A program made the translations under genes and the position numbers. The notes beneath the pieces were generated by a model, which was given only the letters and a program-made list of their open reading frames with translations, was not told where the DNA came from and did not search any database. A stretch of 64,000 nucleotides of DNA, from NCBI RefSeq assembly GCF_040869045.1, contig NC_090319.1:393839601-393903600 (forward strand), read 5' to 3'. The DNA is from Eurosta solidaginis (taxonomy: Eukaryota; Arthropoda; Insecta; Diptera; Tephritidae). Position 1 is the stretch's first letter. The number at the start of each line of letters is the position of its first letter. Positions 47,422 to 59,400 of the stretch are shown in pieces.

Positions 47422-49983
47422 TCAATACTCTTAGTCAAAGCCAATACGAACGACAGTAATTGAAAAGTGCAAAAGCGAAAGACGCAAACTTCAATTTCAT
47501 TTTCAATTTAACCTATTTGTTTTTGTATCTGAAGTGTATTTCTTGTTTAAATTAACGAAAGTTTAAGAACAAAAACAAAATAATGTCGATCACTTTCGCT
47601 GAGTCCTTCTTATTGACATTCTTGTAGGTTTTTTTTTTTAATTTTCGTTAAATGAAACAACAAATACAAAAACCAATAGTTTAAAATGAAAGAACAAAGG
47701 CAAATAATAAATGAAGTATTAAAAATATTGAGGTTTGCTTTTGTAAATTGTTGCAATTTTTGTTCTTGCACTTTTCTACTCCTGTGGGATAAGTTTTCGG
47801 GTAGTCAAAAATATTTCGAAAACTAGAGCTGTTAGAAAAAAAGTAAAATGATTTATGAATTCAGCACACAAAATTACATCTAATGTCTTAAAAATTTCTT
47901 TGGAAAATTTTGAAAAGTGGAAATTTGTTCCGCAGTGTGATAAGTGTCTGCTGGTAGGAATGTTGGACAGATTGGGTTCAAGAAAAATTAAAACTAAATC
48001 ATCATTGATATTACAAACATGCATTAAGATTACATAATGACGTCATTGTAGTTAGGGATTGAAGAGTCTAAACATTAATTTTCAATCCCGTTTATCTTGA
48101 TACTAAACTTTTCAGTCCCCGCCCGCCCGCCACCCAAACTCGAATTCTATAATTGTAATTGCAGGTTCCGATCTCTTTCACTCAGTCAAATTTGAATCGC
48201 TCCCAATTAGTTTATAATTATTTTTTCTACAGGCTTTTTGTACGTGTGTTTGTGACCACGGTTGCCACATTATATTTTATTTGGTACCCAACATTCATCG
48301 AAAAAAGACCAAATTTTTATTCTATTTTATTGTAATATAAACTATTGGGCAATTCACAAGAGTGTCGTATTCGTTGTAAATTATAAAATTTTAGGACATT
48401 TTCATGGTTTCCTTTTCGCTTTGCTTTAACTCAAACTGGACAAACAAAAAACGTATACTTTTAGGTATTACATTTTCTCATTTCGAGGACAAGTCTTTGT
48501 GTTTCACCAGCCAACATAGTGAACTTGGTTTTGCTGACAAAGCTCTTAAATCCAGCACTATGTTGCTGATTTCAATGAAATAAAATATATAGCCCAGTTA
48601 GGTTTTAGTAAGAAACGGTTCAAAAATTTGCGTTCTGATGTTGCCGAACTATGTGGAACTCAGTAAAAAATTAATGAAACTATGGGCTTCATACGATGGC
48701 TGAGATGAACGATTTCGTTCAGCAATGGTATTCTCTATCGTTTTCGTTCGGCCTTTATGTTTCTTACTTTATGTCAACCAGGAAGGACCATAGTGGCAAC
48801 CGTGTTTGTGACTGAACACCTAAACGACTGGATCGATTTGGATGAAATTTTATGTGTGTGTTCAAGGGGGTTTAAAAATGCTACATATTTGGACGATTTC
48901 GTAAGCGTTTTTGAAAAAAATGGTAGTTTCAAGAAGTTTTCAAAAGTCTTAAATTAAGTTTCCAATTTTTATTTAAATTTTTAGGAAATGTTTTGACGTT
49001 TGTAATTTTAATTATTTTCGTCAGACAAAGTACAATTTCGAACTGATTTTTAAAAAAATTGTTTCCAAAGTGTGAATAATTTAGATTTTTGTATGGAAGA
49101 AAACCTGAAATACTCTACGGAAAAAAAGATGAAAAAGAATTTAACTGGCGAAATTTGATATAAATTGCCGCCGCTATTTTTCTGTTCGCTGCTGTAAACA
49201 CTGCATGTGAATGACACAAAATGATTGCATAAATTCTATTTGAAGCACAAATTTAATGCTTTGTTTCATCAAGGTCTACCTTGTCGTCACCGGGAGGGCT
49301 ACTTTCTCTGTGTGCTGTATGCAATTTTGATACAAAAAAATCCTTTAATTTATACATAAATAAAAAAGTTTTATTGTCATGTTCATGGGCCAAGGTGCAA
49401 TCAGCAGTAGCTCAATGGCAAAGCCAATAAAACATCAATAAATTTATCGAAAAAAAAATGTTAGTGTAAAACTTCATTCTTGCGCGGCGCTGTTTAATTC
49501 AAGAAATCTTCTTTGTTACAACAATAACAACACGATTCATTCAGCTCAAGATTTCTACGATCGAGTATACAAGAACATATGAATGTGATAGTATTGATCA
49601 TAAATTTGTTTATATCACAATTAATTTACTGTGGACCCAATGTACTTGAGGATCGTTGCATTGCTAAAATAAACAGAAATGCAGAGAAGTGCGTAAATAT
49701 TCCAGTTTATGACTTTTTATAAACAGAGGCAGTTCACATGAATGTTGTTGTTGGTGTAGCAGTGCTTGATCATATGGGCTGATCACATGGGCAAGCGTTG
49801 AAGGTGTTAAGATTTATCAATACAAAAAAAAAATGAAGCAACTGACTTTAAATGCGGTAGAAATGCGTTAAATCGGAAAAAATTACTGCAGGTAAATAAA
49901 AAAATTGTCAATGGAAGATTATTTAGTATGCAGGAAGACAATGGGATCTTATGCCTTAGCAGATAGGAATAAACAAAAGGAAG
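47422..49983. other. Gene-free stretch
   Basis: AT-rich sequence. It contains a C-rich run CCCCGCCCGCCCGCCACCC at 48118-48136 and the inverted CTAGAGCTGTTAGAAA block at about 47824. No coding region is recognised. Confidence 0.4.
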
Positions 49984-49996
49984 GCTAAGTCCGGGT
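49984..49996. repeat. Target-site duplication, left (short retroposon)
   Basis: GCTAAGTCCGGGT, repeated at 50250-50262. Confidence 0.85.
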
Positions 49997-50249
49997 TGTT
50001 GTTGTTGTTGTTGTTGTAGCGATACGTTTGCTCCCCGAAGGTTTAGGGAGTGATCGATGTGATGGTCCTTTGCCGTTTACAGATCCGGTACGCTCCGGTA
50101 ACACAGCATCATTAAGGTGCTGGCCCGACCATCTCGTGAACGATTTATATGGCCACATTAAACCTTCAGGCCAATCCGGTCTTTTAGTCGCCTCTTACGA
50201 CAGGCATACCTACCGCGGGTATATTCTAACCCCCTGACCCGCTGGGTTC
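49997..50249 (-). mobile_element. CAA-tailed hairpin retroposon, short form, complete
   Basis: On the minus strand it runs from GAACCCAGCGGGTCAGGGGG (50249) through GTATGCCTGTCGTAAGAGGC to the hairpin region and a (CAA)n tail at 49997. It is flanked by a perfect 13-bp duplication GCTAAGTCCGGGT. Compared with the long form it lacks about 165 bp between the CGACTAAAA block and GGCCTGAAGGTTTAATGTGG. Ends, tail and duplication together show insertion by target-primed reverse transcription. It has no coding capacity and must have used a LINE machinery in trans. Confidence 0.92.
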
Positions 50250-50262
50250 GCTAAGTCCGGGT
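50250..50262. repeat. Target-site duplication, right (short retroposon)
   Basis: GCTAAGTCCGGGT, repeated at 49984-49996. Confidence 0.85.
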
Positions 50263-50704
50263 GTAACCGAACATTACATACTCAGCTGAGAGCTTTGGAG
50301 ACAAATCACCATGTAGGAAAATGAACCTAGGGTAACCCTGGAATGTGTTTGTATTAAATGGGTATCAAATGGAAGGATTAAAGAGTATTTTAAAAGGGAG
50401 TGGTCCTTAATTGTATATGTGAAGGCGTTTTCGAGATATCGACCAAAATGTGGACCAGGGTGACCAAGGTATACAAATTATATATGTATTGATAGGAAAT
50501 TTTGAGCTGCACTGTTATCCATAAATAAAAAAATTTGAAAAATCATTTTAATATAAAAAATTTAACATAAAAGTCACACCAGTACACATGCACTTATTCA
50601 TACTATAGACACGCTGTGTGTGTGTACTTGCTTTTTGTGTACTATGCTGAATCGTGAGCATGGCCGAGGGGTTGCTTTGTACACAATAAAAATTAAACAA
50701 AAAT
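50263..50704. other. Gene-free stretch
   Basis: No recognised feature. Confidence 0.4.
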
Positions 50705-51115
50705 ACATAGCTGATCATGCATCAAGTCTATTTCTTTTCTTTCCTTTGCTTTCCTTTCTTTTCTTTTCCATTCTATTCTTTTATTTTCGTTTCCTTTGTT
50801 TTCTTTTCTTTGCTTTCCTTTCCTTTCCGTTCCTTTCCTTTCCTTACCTTTTCTTTTCTGTCCTTTCCTTTCTTTTAATTTTCTTTTTACTTCCTTTCTT
50901 TTTATTTTCTTTCTATTACTTTCATCTCTCTTCCATTCATATTCCTTCCTTTCTTTTCCATTCCTTTCCTTTCTTTTCCATTCCTTTCCTTTCCATTCCT
51001 TTCCTTTCCATTCCTCTACTTTTCTTTTCTTTTATTTCTTTTATTTTCATTTCCCTTCCATTGATTTTCCTTCCTTTCTTTTCCTTTCCTTACCTTTCCT
51101 TTTCCTACCTTTTGT
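50705..51115 (+). repeat. Polypyrimidine (TTTCC)n tract
   Basis: About 400 bp made almost only of T and C in TTTCC/TTTCT variants with rare A or G. It creates overlapping long frames (172 and 128 codons) of phenylalanine, serine, leucine and proline in more than one frame. That is a hallmark of simple sequence. Confidence 0.92.
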
Positions 51116-51245
51116 TTACGAGAAGCAGATTGAATTAATTATACCCTTCCTGCCAGAGCAATATAAAATTTCCCTATTTTGAGCTTACTTATTCATTATA
51201 TTACCCATCGAATGTTCCTATTATTATATTAAAATGACAAATTAT

Positions 51246-51318
51246 ATTTCTTTTATTTTCATTTCCCTTCCATTGATTTTTCTTCCTTTCCTTTCCTTTC
51301 CTATCCTTTCCTTTCCTG
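51246..51318 (+). repeat. Second (TTTCC)n tract
   Basis: It repeats the phrase TTTCATTTCCCTTCCATTGA found at about 51045, so part of the first tract was duplicated. Confidence 0.8.
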
Positions 51319-52276
51319 TGGTTGAATTTCAACCACTGGGCGAACTCTATTATATGTAACACCACGATACTGTTCCTGCCAAGATTCCAAGGGCTTTTGA
51401 TTTCGCACTGCAGAACTTTTTCATTTTCTTCTACTTAATATGGTAGGTGTGACACTCATTTTACAAAGTTGTTTCCAAAGTTATGTTTTGCGTCAATAAA
51501 CCAATCCAATTACCATTTTTCATCATTCTTTTTCGTATTTGGTATAGAATTATGGCATTTTTTTAATTTTTCGTAATTTTCGATATCGAAAAATTGGGCG
51601 TGTTCATAGTCGGATTTCGGCCATTTTTTATACCAAGATAAGGTGAGTTCAGATATGTAAGTACGTGAACTTAGTTTAGTAAATATATATCGATTTTTGC
51701 TCAAGTTATCGTGTAACAGCCGAGCGGAAGGACAGACGGTCGACTGTGTATAAAAACTCGGCGTGGCTTCAACCGATTTCGCCCATTTGCACAGAAAACA
51801 GTTATCGTCATAGAATCTATGCCCCTACCAAATTTCACAACGATTGGTAAATTTTTGTTCGACTTGTGGCATTAAAAGTATTCTAGACAAATTAAATGAA
51901 AAAGGGCGGAGCCACGCCCACTTTGAAATTTTCTTTTATTTTTGTATTTTGTTGCACCATATCATTACTGGAGTTGAATGTTGACATAATTTACTTATAT
52001 ACTATAAAGATATTGAATTTTTTGTTAAAATTTGCTTTTTAAAAAATTTTTTTTAAAAAGTGGGCGTGTTCGTAATCCGATTTTACTAATTTTTATTTAG
52101 CACAAATATAGTAATAGGAGTAACGTTCCTGTCATCGTGATGTCTTCAACGACTTCCAAATTACAGCTTGCAAAACTTTGAAATTACCTTCTTTTAAAAG
52201 TGGGTGGTGCCACGCCCATTGTCCAAAGTTTTTCTAATTTTCTATTCTGCGTCATAAGGTCAACCCACCGACCAAG

Positions 52277-52288
52277 TTTCATCGCTTT
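52277..52288. repeat. Target-site duplication, left (nested retroposon)
   Basis: TTTCATCGCTTT, repeated at 52637-52648. Confidence 0.85.
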
Positions 52289-52636
52289 GTTGTTGTTGTT
52301 GTTGTTGTAGCGATATGGTTGCTCCCCGAAGGCTTTGGGGAGTGTTATCGATGTAATGGTCCTTTGCCGGATACAGATCCGGTACGCTCCGGTACCACAG
52401 CACCATTAAGGTGCTAGCCCGACCATCTCGGAAACGATTTATGTGGCCACATTAAACCTTCAGGCCATTCCCTCCCTCCCCACACCCAAGTTCCATGAGG
52501 AGCTTGGGGTCGCCAGAGCCTCGTCTGTTAGTGAAACAGGATTCGCCGCGGATAGGTGAGGTTGACAATTGGGTTTGGAGAAGCTATATATTGCGCTGGC
52601 AACCTGAAGGGTTGCGCTACACAGCCCCTTGAATCT
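52289..52636 (-). mobile_element. CAA-tailed hairpin retroposon, long form, 5'-truncated
   Basis: The minus-strand element starts inside the family at GATTCAAGGGGCTGTGTAGC (52636) and ends in the hairpin and (CAA)n tail at 52289. A perfect 12-bp duplication TTTCATCGCTTT flanks it, and removing it restores the host repeat. The 5' truncation together with the duplication is typical of LINE-driven retroposition. The 60-codon frame at 52460 is not a gene. Confidence 0.92.
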
Positions 52637-52648
52637 TTTCATCGCTTT
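52637..52648. repeat. Target-site duplication, right (nested retroposon)
   Basis: TTTCATCGCTTT, repeated at 52277-52288. Confidence 0.85.
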
Positions 52649-52994
52649 AGCCGTCTTTGGTAATGAATTATTGCACTTTTTCGGTTTATCGAAATATTCG
52701 ATATCGAAAAAGTGGGCGTGGTTATGGTCCGATTTCGTTCATTTTAAGTAGCGATCTGAGATGAGTACCCAGGAACCTACATACCAAATTTCATCAAGAT
52801 ACCTCAAAATTTACTCAAGTTATCGTGTTTACGGGCGGACGGACGGACATGGCTAAATGAATTTATTTTTTCGCCCAGATAATTTTGATATATAGAAGTC
52901 TATATCTATCTCGATTAGTTTATGCCGTTACGGATTACCGTTATGCGAACAAAATTAATATACTCTGTGAGCTCTGCTCAGCTGAGTATAATAA

Positions 52995-54384
52995 ATCGAA
53001 TTTAAAATGATGAACCGAATTATCTATATGTAATGAATAAACTGAGAATAATGTTGAACTGATCGAGATCAGTGAGGCCGTCACAAAGACTGAATGAGTC
53101 CACAGTGTAAACTAAGAACAAAATAGTCGTACAAACTTGAAGTATTATTTTAATCATGAAAAGGGGAATAAAATTACGAAATCAAAACGAAATGTCTTGG
53201 ACTAAAACTCAGTAACAATACTTAAAATCAGAAGTTTTAAAGTTTAGTATTTAGGTATTGGACTTTGTCCGTGGATAGAGCGCTCAGCTAGTGAATGAAC
53301 ATTGAAGCGACTGGATCTAAAAAAAGTTTGCGTTTCTGAACTGGGTGTGTGAGATGTGTTTGGAGATAATTCATTTATTGCATTCCTATTAAAAAAATTC
53401 AGGCACAAGAGGACATATCCGAAAAAACAAAAAATGTGTGCGCGTCTTCAGTTTTATCACTCACAACACAACTCAGCTGCTACGAGCGTGCATTATGTGG
53501 TCGAAAATGTTACACATTGCAAAACATAAACAAACAAGCAAACATATCTAGACCTTTTTTAAACTCGTACGCCTTGGCATGGAGCCCGGACAATGTCCAA
53601 CTGTTTGTTGTTGTTATTACATGACACCTCACTTGCAATGAATATCATAGACAATTGTTTAATTAAAAATCAATGCAGCGCAGTGTAAATGTTCAATAAA
53701 TGTCAGAAGCAACAACGAATCCAAAAAGCAAATACAATTACGCTCCACACACAAGACTTGACTAGTAACAGCAACAAAAAAAACACACGCAATAAAGTGC
53801 ATTTACCTTTTGGACGGTTTGTTAAGCTTATGCCAATAGCAACAACCAGTAAACGCCTGCAAAAGCTAATGAAATCCATAAGCGCTTATGAAACTGCAAA
53901 TGGTCGGGCATTTACAAGCTTTTGTTTTGGCGCTTGTTGTTGCAATAATATTTGGCTCACTTTTGCTTGCCAAATACAAAACTTAGTACACATAACGGTA
54001 TTGACCACAGGCCTGGTGTGTGGCAAGCTAACAATAAAGCACATATCCGCATTGGAGATCGCATATTTAAGTCCAGAAAACTCCAGTTGGGAGGCGAAGA
54101 AATAAAAGAACATAGAGGCTTTTCTTGACAACCTGCAAGTTTGTTTATGAAAAGTGATAGGTGCTGATTAAATATGCACCCAACAAACATCTTCGTTCAA
54201 TCATCACAACTACTTAACATTATTCTTAAATCTCAAACATAAGTTTTCAAATGCATCGCAACGAGCCATTTTCGTGTAAAATTCATTGGTTGCTTTATGC
54301 ACTTGCAATGGGTTAAGCAACATTTCGGTATCCAAAAATAGCGCAATACAGAGCTACATATATACAACTACACAGCTTGCGCGA
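52995..54384. other. Gene-free stretch
   Basis: No convincing gene. A tRNA-like phrase TGGATAGAGCGCTCAGCTAG at 53272-53291 may be a worn SINE head. The 138-codon frame at 53689-54105 matches no family known to me and overlaps long minus-strand frames. Confidence 0.4.
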
Positions 54385-54520
54385 CTCAATTGTCAATATC
54401 AACTACCCAAGGAGAATCCTGTTACAAATATAAATGTATCATACACATATATGGCTCTGACGACCAAATATTCCTTACGGAAGGGGGCTGTGAGAGGCGG
54501 GATGGCTCAGAAGGTTCACA
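54385..54520 (+). mobile_element. Diverged fragment of CAA-tailed retroposon
   Basis: The blocks CAATTGTCAATATCAACTAC, GAGAATCCTGTTAC, GGCTCTGACGACC and GAGAGGCGGGATGGCTCAGA align in order with the middle of the long form. An ATACACATATATG-like run replaces part of it. Both ends of the family are missing. Confidence 0.55.
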
Positions 54521-56173
54521 CTATTCAGCAAATAAGGTCTGTAAATTCGACCAATGTACTTGTTTATTAAAAGTTATCACTAGAAATATATCAATAAGCA
54601 CCTCCGTTAAATTAAAATAAAAACACTTTTAAAGCTTTTTTAATTAAGAATTCTTTTAACTCAGTTCGAGTTAAAGCTGCTATTACTTTACAATCAAAGA
54701 ACACACAAAAGTCTCCCTCTCACAAAGTACTAAAATGATTAAATGCAACTCCCAAATTGCGATATTGAAAAAAACAAAAACACATACACTTACAAAAAGA
54801 AATGATTCGAAAGTGACATTTGCACCGAATTGGCAAACCAACAAACAAAACAGACAACGATATCAGCATACAGAAGAACTACTGGCATGAGCCCCTCAAC
54901 AATGGCGCCACAAATTTTAGCCAATACTAAAAACCAGGAATACTTGATTGCTTTGGCCAACATACAACACTGTTTTCCTGCTTTAATGTATCCCACAATC
55001 TCTGACGCACACACACAACACAGCAATGATACCTTCTTAGCGTGCGATTAAAAGTATACTCTAAACAACCCCCCCTGAGCCAAAAGAGACTTCCATTTAT
55101 AGCAATCAGTAACAGGAAGATCTAGCCGGATTCAAGAGTAAGAGTATTGGGTATTTGTTGGCTGGCTGTGTCGTTTATACTCCTCTAAGATGTCAGCAAA
55201 ATTATAAGCAAATCCGTTTCTATACGCGAACAAGCAAAAACAGCAGACGAACGCCAGACAAACAAAACAACAACATTTAATAGTAGTTGATTTTTCCATT
55301 TTCACTGCGCTTTTGTTTTAACTGTCACAAGAGGAGTACGAGCACTCGAGGTCGCAGCAGAAGGATTCGAAAGCGAAACGACACATACCCGGACACAAAA
55401 TAAATGACTGAGAAAAGCGGATGAAATCGTTGCGTCAGAAAAAGGCACACAAAACCAGCAACAAAGTAATACAACAAAAGCATACTACACATTTAAATGT
55501 TACTGTGTAGGTCGGCCATCAACTGGTGCCATTAAAAATGTTGCTTGCAATTTAACAAAAACTCGTACAACAAACATATCGTTGGCCGGTGATGCTGAGC
55601 TAAAGCTTACGCAGTCACGAACCACCAGCCAAAAGAACAACACAAAAACAACAGCCGAATAGAAACAACAGCACGAAAAGGGGGCGTAAAGGGAAAAAGA
55701 GGAAAGAAATTACGAAGACAACAAACCATAAAATTTCAGAGGATAATAGTGGTACAACAACAAATTTATAAATAAGCATACGAATTAAGCGAAATAATGG
55801 AAGTTGAACACAATGTTGCCAAGTTTACATTTTTACTTTTCAGACTTCTGTTAATGAGATTTTTATACCAACAAGAGAAACGGGAAACGCGTTCGTCGCA
55901 ACATTTTTAATTTATATGGTTCTAATGGGCAGTTCACCGATCGGACAAAACTTGTCATAGGAGTATTCCAGGCTTGACCCCGGAAAAATGTATTTTAAAT
56001 TACTTTGTATATATCGTTTTAATTTTTTAAAATTATTTTTAATATCATTTTAATTAAATGTACCATTCCAATTTGAATATTTTTATTTAATTTAAGGTAC
56101 TTTTTAATTTTTTTATTTCATGAATTTTTTTGTTGTACTTTTTTTAGATATATTAATTTTTACTCTCACCTTA
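54521..56173. other. Gene-free stretch
   Basis: A-rich and CAA-rich sequence with no recognised gene. Confidence 0.4.
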
Positions 56174-56175
56174 AG

Positions 56176-56403
56176 CAACGTCTTCCTTGGCGCCAAGGCA
56201 GATGAATTTTCACTAAGAAACTTTTCACGTCAAAAATACAGTGAGGGTGCTTTCAAAGCCACTGCCGAAGGGCGACCCGTCTTATAATAATTTTGTTCTA
56301 ACTGAAAAACTTTTTTATAAAGTTTTTGAAGTGGCTTTTCCTGGGCGTTGAAACTCAGGACCTTCTGTGTGGTAGGGGACCACCACACTGCGGCGGCCTC
56401 TTT
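56176..56403 (-). mobile_element. tRNA-derived SINE, 3'-truncated
   Basis: Read on the minus strand from 56403: GAGGCCGCCGCAGTGTGGTG, a B-box-like AGTTTCAACGCCC, then the body blocks GGGTCGCCCTTCGGCAGTG and GAAAATTCATCTGCCTTGG. The last third of the element (GTCGGCATAAA to the tail) is missing. Confidence 0.75.
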
Positions 56404-59400
56404 TTAATCTATTGTATTTTTTATACACTTTTACACAAATTTAAATGAAGGTAATTAAATTTTTTTTATAATTTTTTTTTTCATGTTTGTTTTAAATTAA
56501 TGAAACTGTTTTTTGCTTTTTTTTCTTGCTTACTTTTTTTCTTTTTGATTTTTTATATTATTTTTTACTTTTTAGATTTTAATATTCTTTTTAGGTTTCT
56601 TGAATTTTGAGATTTTTTTATATATTTTTTTAGATTATTTAATGATTTTAATATTTTTTTTAGTTTTTTGATTATTTTTTTTTAATTTATGCAATATTTT
56701 TTAACTATTTGTAATATTTTATAAAATTTATGTATTATTGTTTTAATTATTTTTATTTAGTTATTTCCTTTTTTATTTTATTTAAATTAGAATATTCATG
56801 TATATTTTAAAAACACATGAGAGTATATTGAGTATGTTCTTAAGATAAGTAGCAGCTCTTTAACAAAGATCTGTCAATAAACTGCAACTAACTTTTAAGT
56901 GAATACGAAATTTCGACTATGCCTCATCTTCATTGAGAATTAGTTAGCAAAACAATTAGCAAATGGCCGAAAGGGAGTGCTTTCCATAGAAACAAAATAG
57001 CAATAAACAAAATCCTAACATGGCAACCCAGCCGCGTACTGGCGAACGGTTAAAATTGAAGAATTAAAGTTGCGTATACGTACGGATTTAAGGAGTGACG
57101 AAACGAAGTCGGAGCAGCGGAAGAGCCTCAGATGCAGAGAACGTTATCATTTTGAGTGAATGCCAGCGACTGCAAATCGAAAGGATGCGAATGTGTACTT
57201 GAACTTGCAAATTTTATAGGTCTGATGCAATGCCAAAAAATGGAAATAGGCAAAAATAAAGTTTGAATACAAACTGCAAAAAAAAAAAAAAAGCGACAGA
57301 AATAAAAAGTCGAAATAATTCGTGCTGGCAGCAGACAGTCAGCTAAAGTCAGTCGGAGTCGAGATGGCGGCAGCTGCCACGTTAATTATGACATAAAGCA
57401 AAATGATGATGGAATGTTGTTGTCTGGTCTATTGTTGCAAATTAATTAAAAATAAAGTTGGCGAAAAGTAACAACAAAGACGGAGAGGTATTTTGCATTT
57501 TGCTAAGAAAGAAAGTAATAAACTTTAAATGCCGAGGGATTGTCACGGTGATTAAAAAATACATTAAAGTCAAAATGTGCATTCAATACTTAAACAAATG
57601 AAATAACAATCAAATTAATGCATGACCATTTAGCCAAAAAAAAATGTAGAAAACCATATCAAGTTGCATAAAAACAGAGGATACTTGCATCATCACAGCT
57701 CACTTTGCCTCAACTTCCATATCCAAATATCTAAACACGTGAATAAACTATTGTCTAGTCGACATTATTCAATAGCAAAAACGACTTACACAATACCATC
57801 ACTAGCCATAAATAAATCAGACGGATTTGAATCGCTCAGAGCAGACAGCAACAATTGATAACCAACAAAATTCGTTGCAGAGCAGAGGGACAATCAAGAA
57901 ATGAAAATTGATAGCTTATAATGAGAAGAGAAAGGAAAGAGTTAAAGCATTTATTAGTTGCCATTTTTATTGACCTCAACAGCAGAACAAATTCCATGAA
58001 ACATGAAAGCAAAAAGAAACAAATGGGATAGACGAATAGCTAAACAACAATGCACACAATCGTTTAGTGGAGAAAAGACATAAGACAAACTGCTACACGA
58101 CCAACTAATCGTCGATGAGATGAAATTGAAGAATGTCACGAAATAGATTGGCCAAACCAAATGAAGAATCGAAGGAATTACGACATAATGGAAACTTGGT
58201 ATGAATAGATTAAATAATTAAGGAAATGGGAAATGCTTTTCAAGGACTTAAATTACAGGAATTAGCAGAAAGGAAGTGAGGTTAGTTGACTAGTTAAGTT
58301 GTAACTACAAATACAACACTAAATCTCAATATTGAGACCCTCAACAGAAACTTTATTGACCATAGGCATCTGGAATCACAAGTTGTAGAACATATGAACA
58401 TATCTGAGTGGATTATTCTCGTTTGCCAAACATTAGAACTTGTTTGAAAATTACGTTTTGAGATTGTAATATAAGGAATGTTCCGAAAGGAAAGTGCACA
58501 CTTTATTTTTCTTGTAATTTGACAAGTTTCAATTTTCTTCTAATGAAAACTTGCATTTTTTAAACTAGTTAATAATTAAAGGAATAAAGCATAAAAGCTC
58601 TTAATTTTGACACAAACTTTTGTGACGGTATGTACAACTCAAGGTGAATTGGCCATGTTGTGCATGCCATTAACCGAGTACCATTCCATTGGGCGCAGAT
58701 CTGGATATTTTTGTGGATACTCATCTTTTTAATTCTCCTCTCTACCGTTCAAGCGTGTTTCTACACAATCCTGCTGTAGCTTTGATGAAATTTAGAGATA
58801 CCAAGTTGGGTAAAAATAATGCTGACACAATGTTCTGCAATATAAAGGCGTCAGACGTCACTTGGAATCCTCCTCGTTTTTATTTCTTGGATATAGTGGC
58901 CTTATGTGACTATTACAGGTTGTCCTTACAGCTCTAGTACAAAACGTCACCTCGGTTAACTACAAAATTGGAACTGGAAAGCTATTTTTATCCATTTTTA
59001 TGTAGCTTAAATTATCCGTTCTTGTTCACTAAACATCTTATGTCATCAAACATAGAAGCAACAGCGGTGTGGTAATGAAATTTTTGTATGTCCCACTTGC
59101 TATGTAAAAACGGTCAAATATAAAATTTTAGCAAAATCGGGTGACGTTTCATTGCTTATCTGGGGAGGAACACCTTACCTTAATTTTTTTTCTTAAGAAC
59201 AAAGCTTAACATTTTGCGATGTCAGGGAGGCCTCTTCCTATTGAATTTCTCAATTGTTTGACGCATTTTCATTCCCCAATTCATTTTTCTATTCACAACT
59301 TTCAGCATGGATACATTTAAAAACTTGGCAACTAATAAGTTCAGATAATAAACTTTATGTTTTAGTTGATTCCACTTCTATGTACACGCCTTGGTTGTTG

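Larger units (their letters stand above)
51340..52994 (+). repeat. Composite dispersed repeat with GTGGGCGTG modules
   Basis: Three diverged modules recur: CGATATCGAAAAATTGGGCG (about 51581), AAAAAAGTGGGCGTGTTCG (about 52055) and CGATATCGAAAAAGTGGGCG (about 52701), each followed by a TCCGATTT-like block. The end has CATCAAGATACCTCAAAATT, CGGACGGACGGACATGGC and CTCTGTGAGCTCTGCTCAGC. I know this style as a common noncoding repeat in higher flies but cannot name its superfamily. It is interrupted by the retroposon at 52289-52636. Confidence 0.6.

Noticed and set aside
50620..51182. Long open frames of 172 and 128 codons
   Set aside because: They lie in a T/C simple-sequence tract that is open in more than one frame; the peptide is only F, S, L, P and I.
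53265..53330. Worn tRNA-SINE head
   Set aside because: The A-box-like phrase is present, but no B box or shared body follows.
53689..54105. 138-codon frame
   Set aside because: No family pattern, overlapped by minus-strand frames, and asparagine/lysine/threonine-rich as expected of local A-rich DNA.
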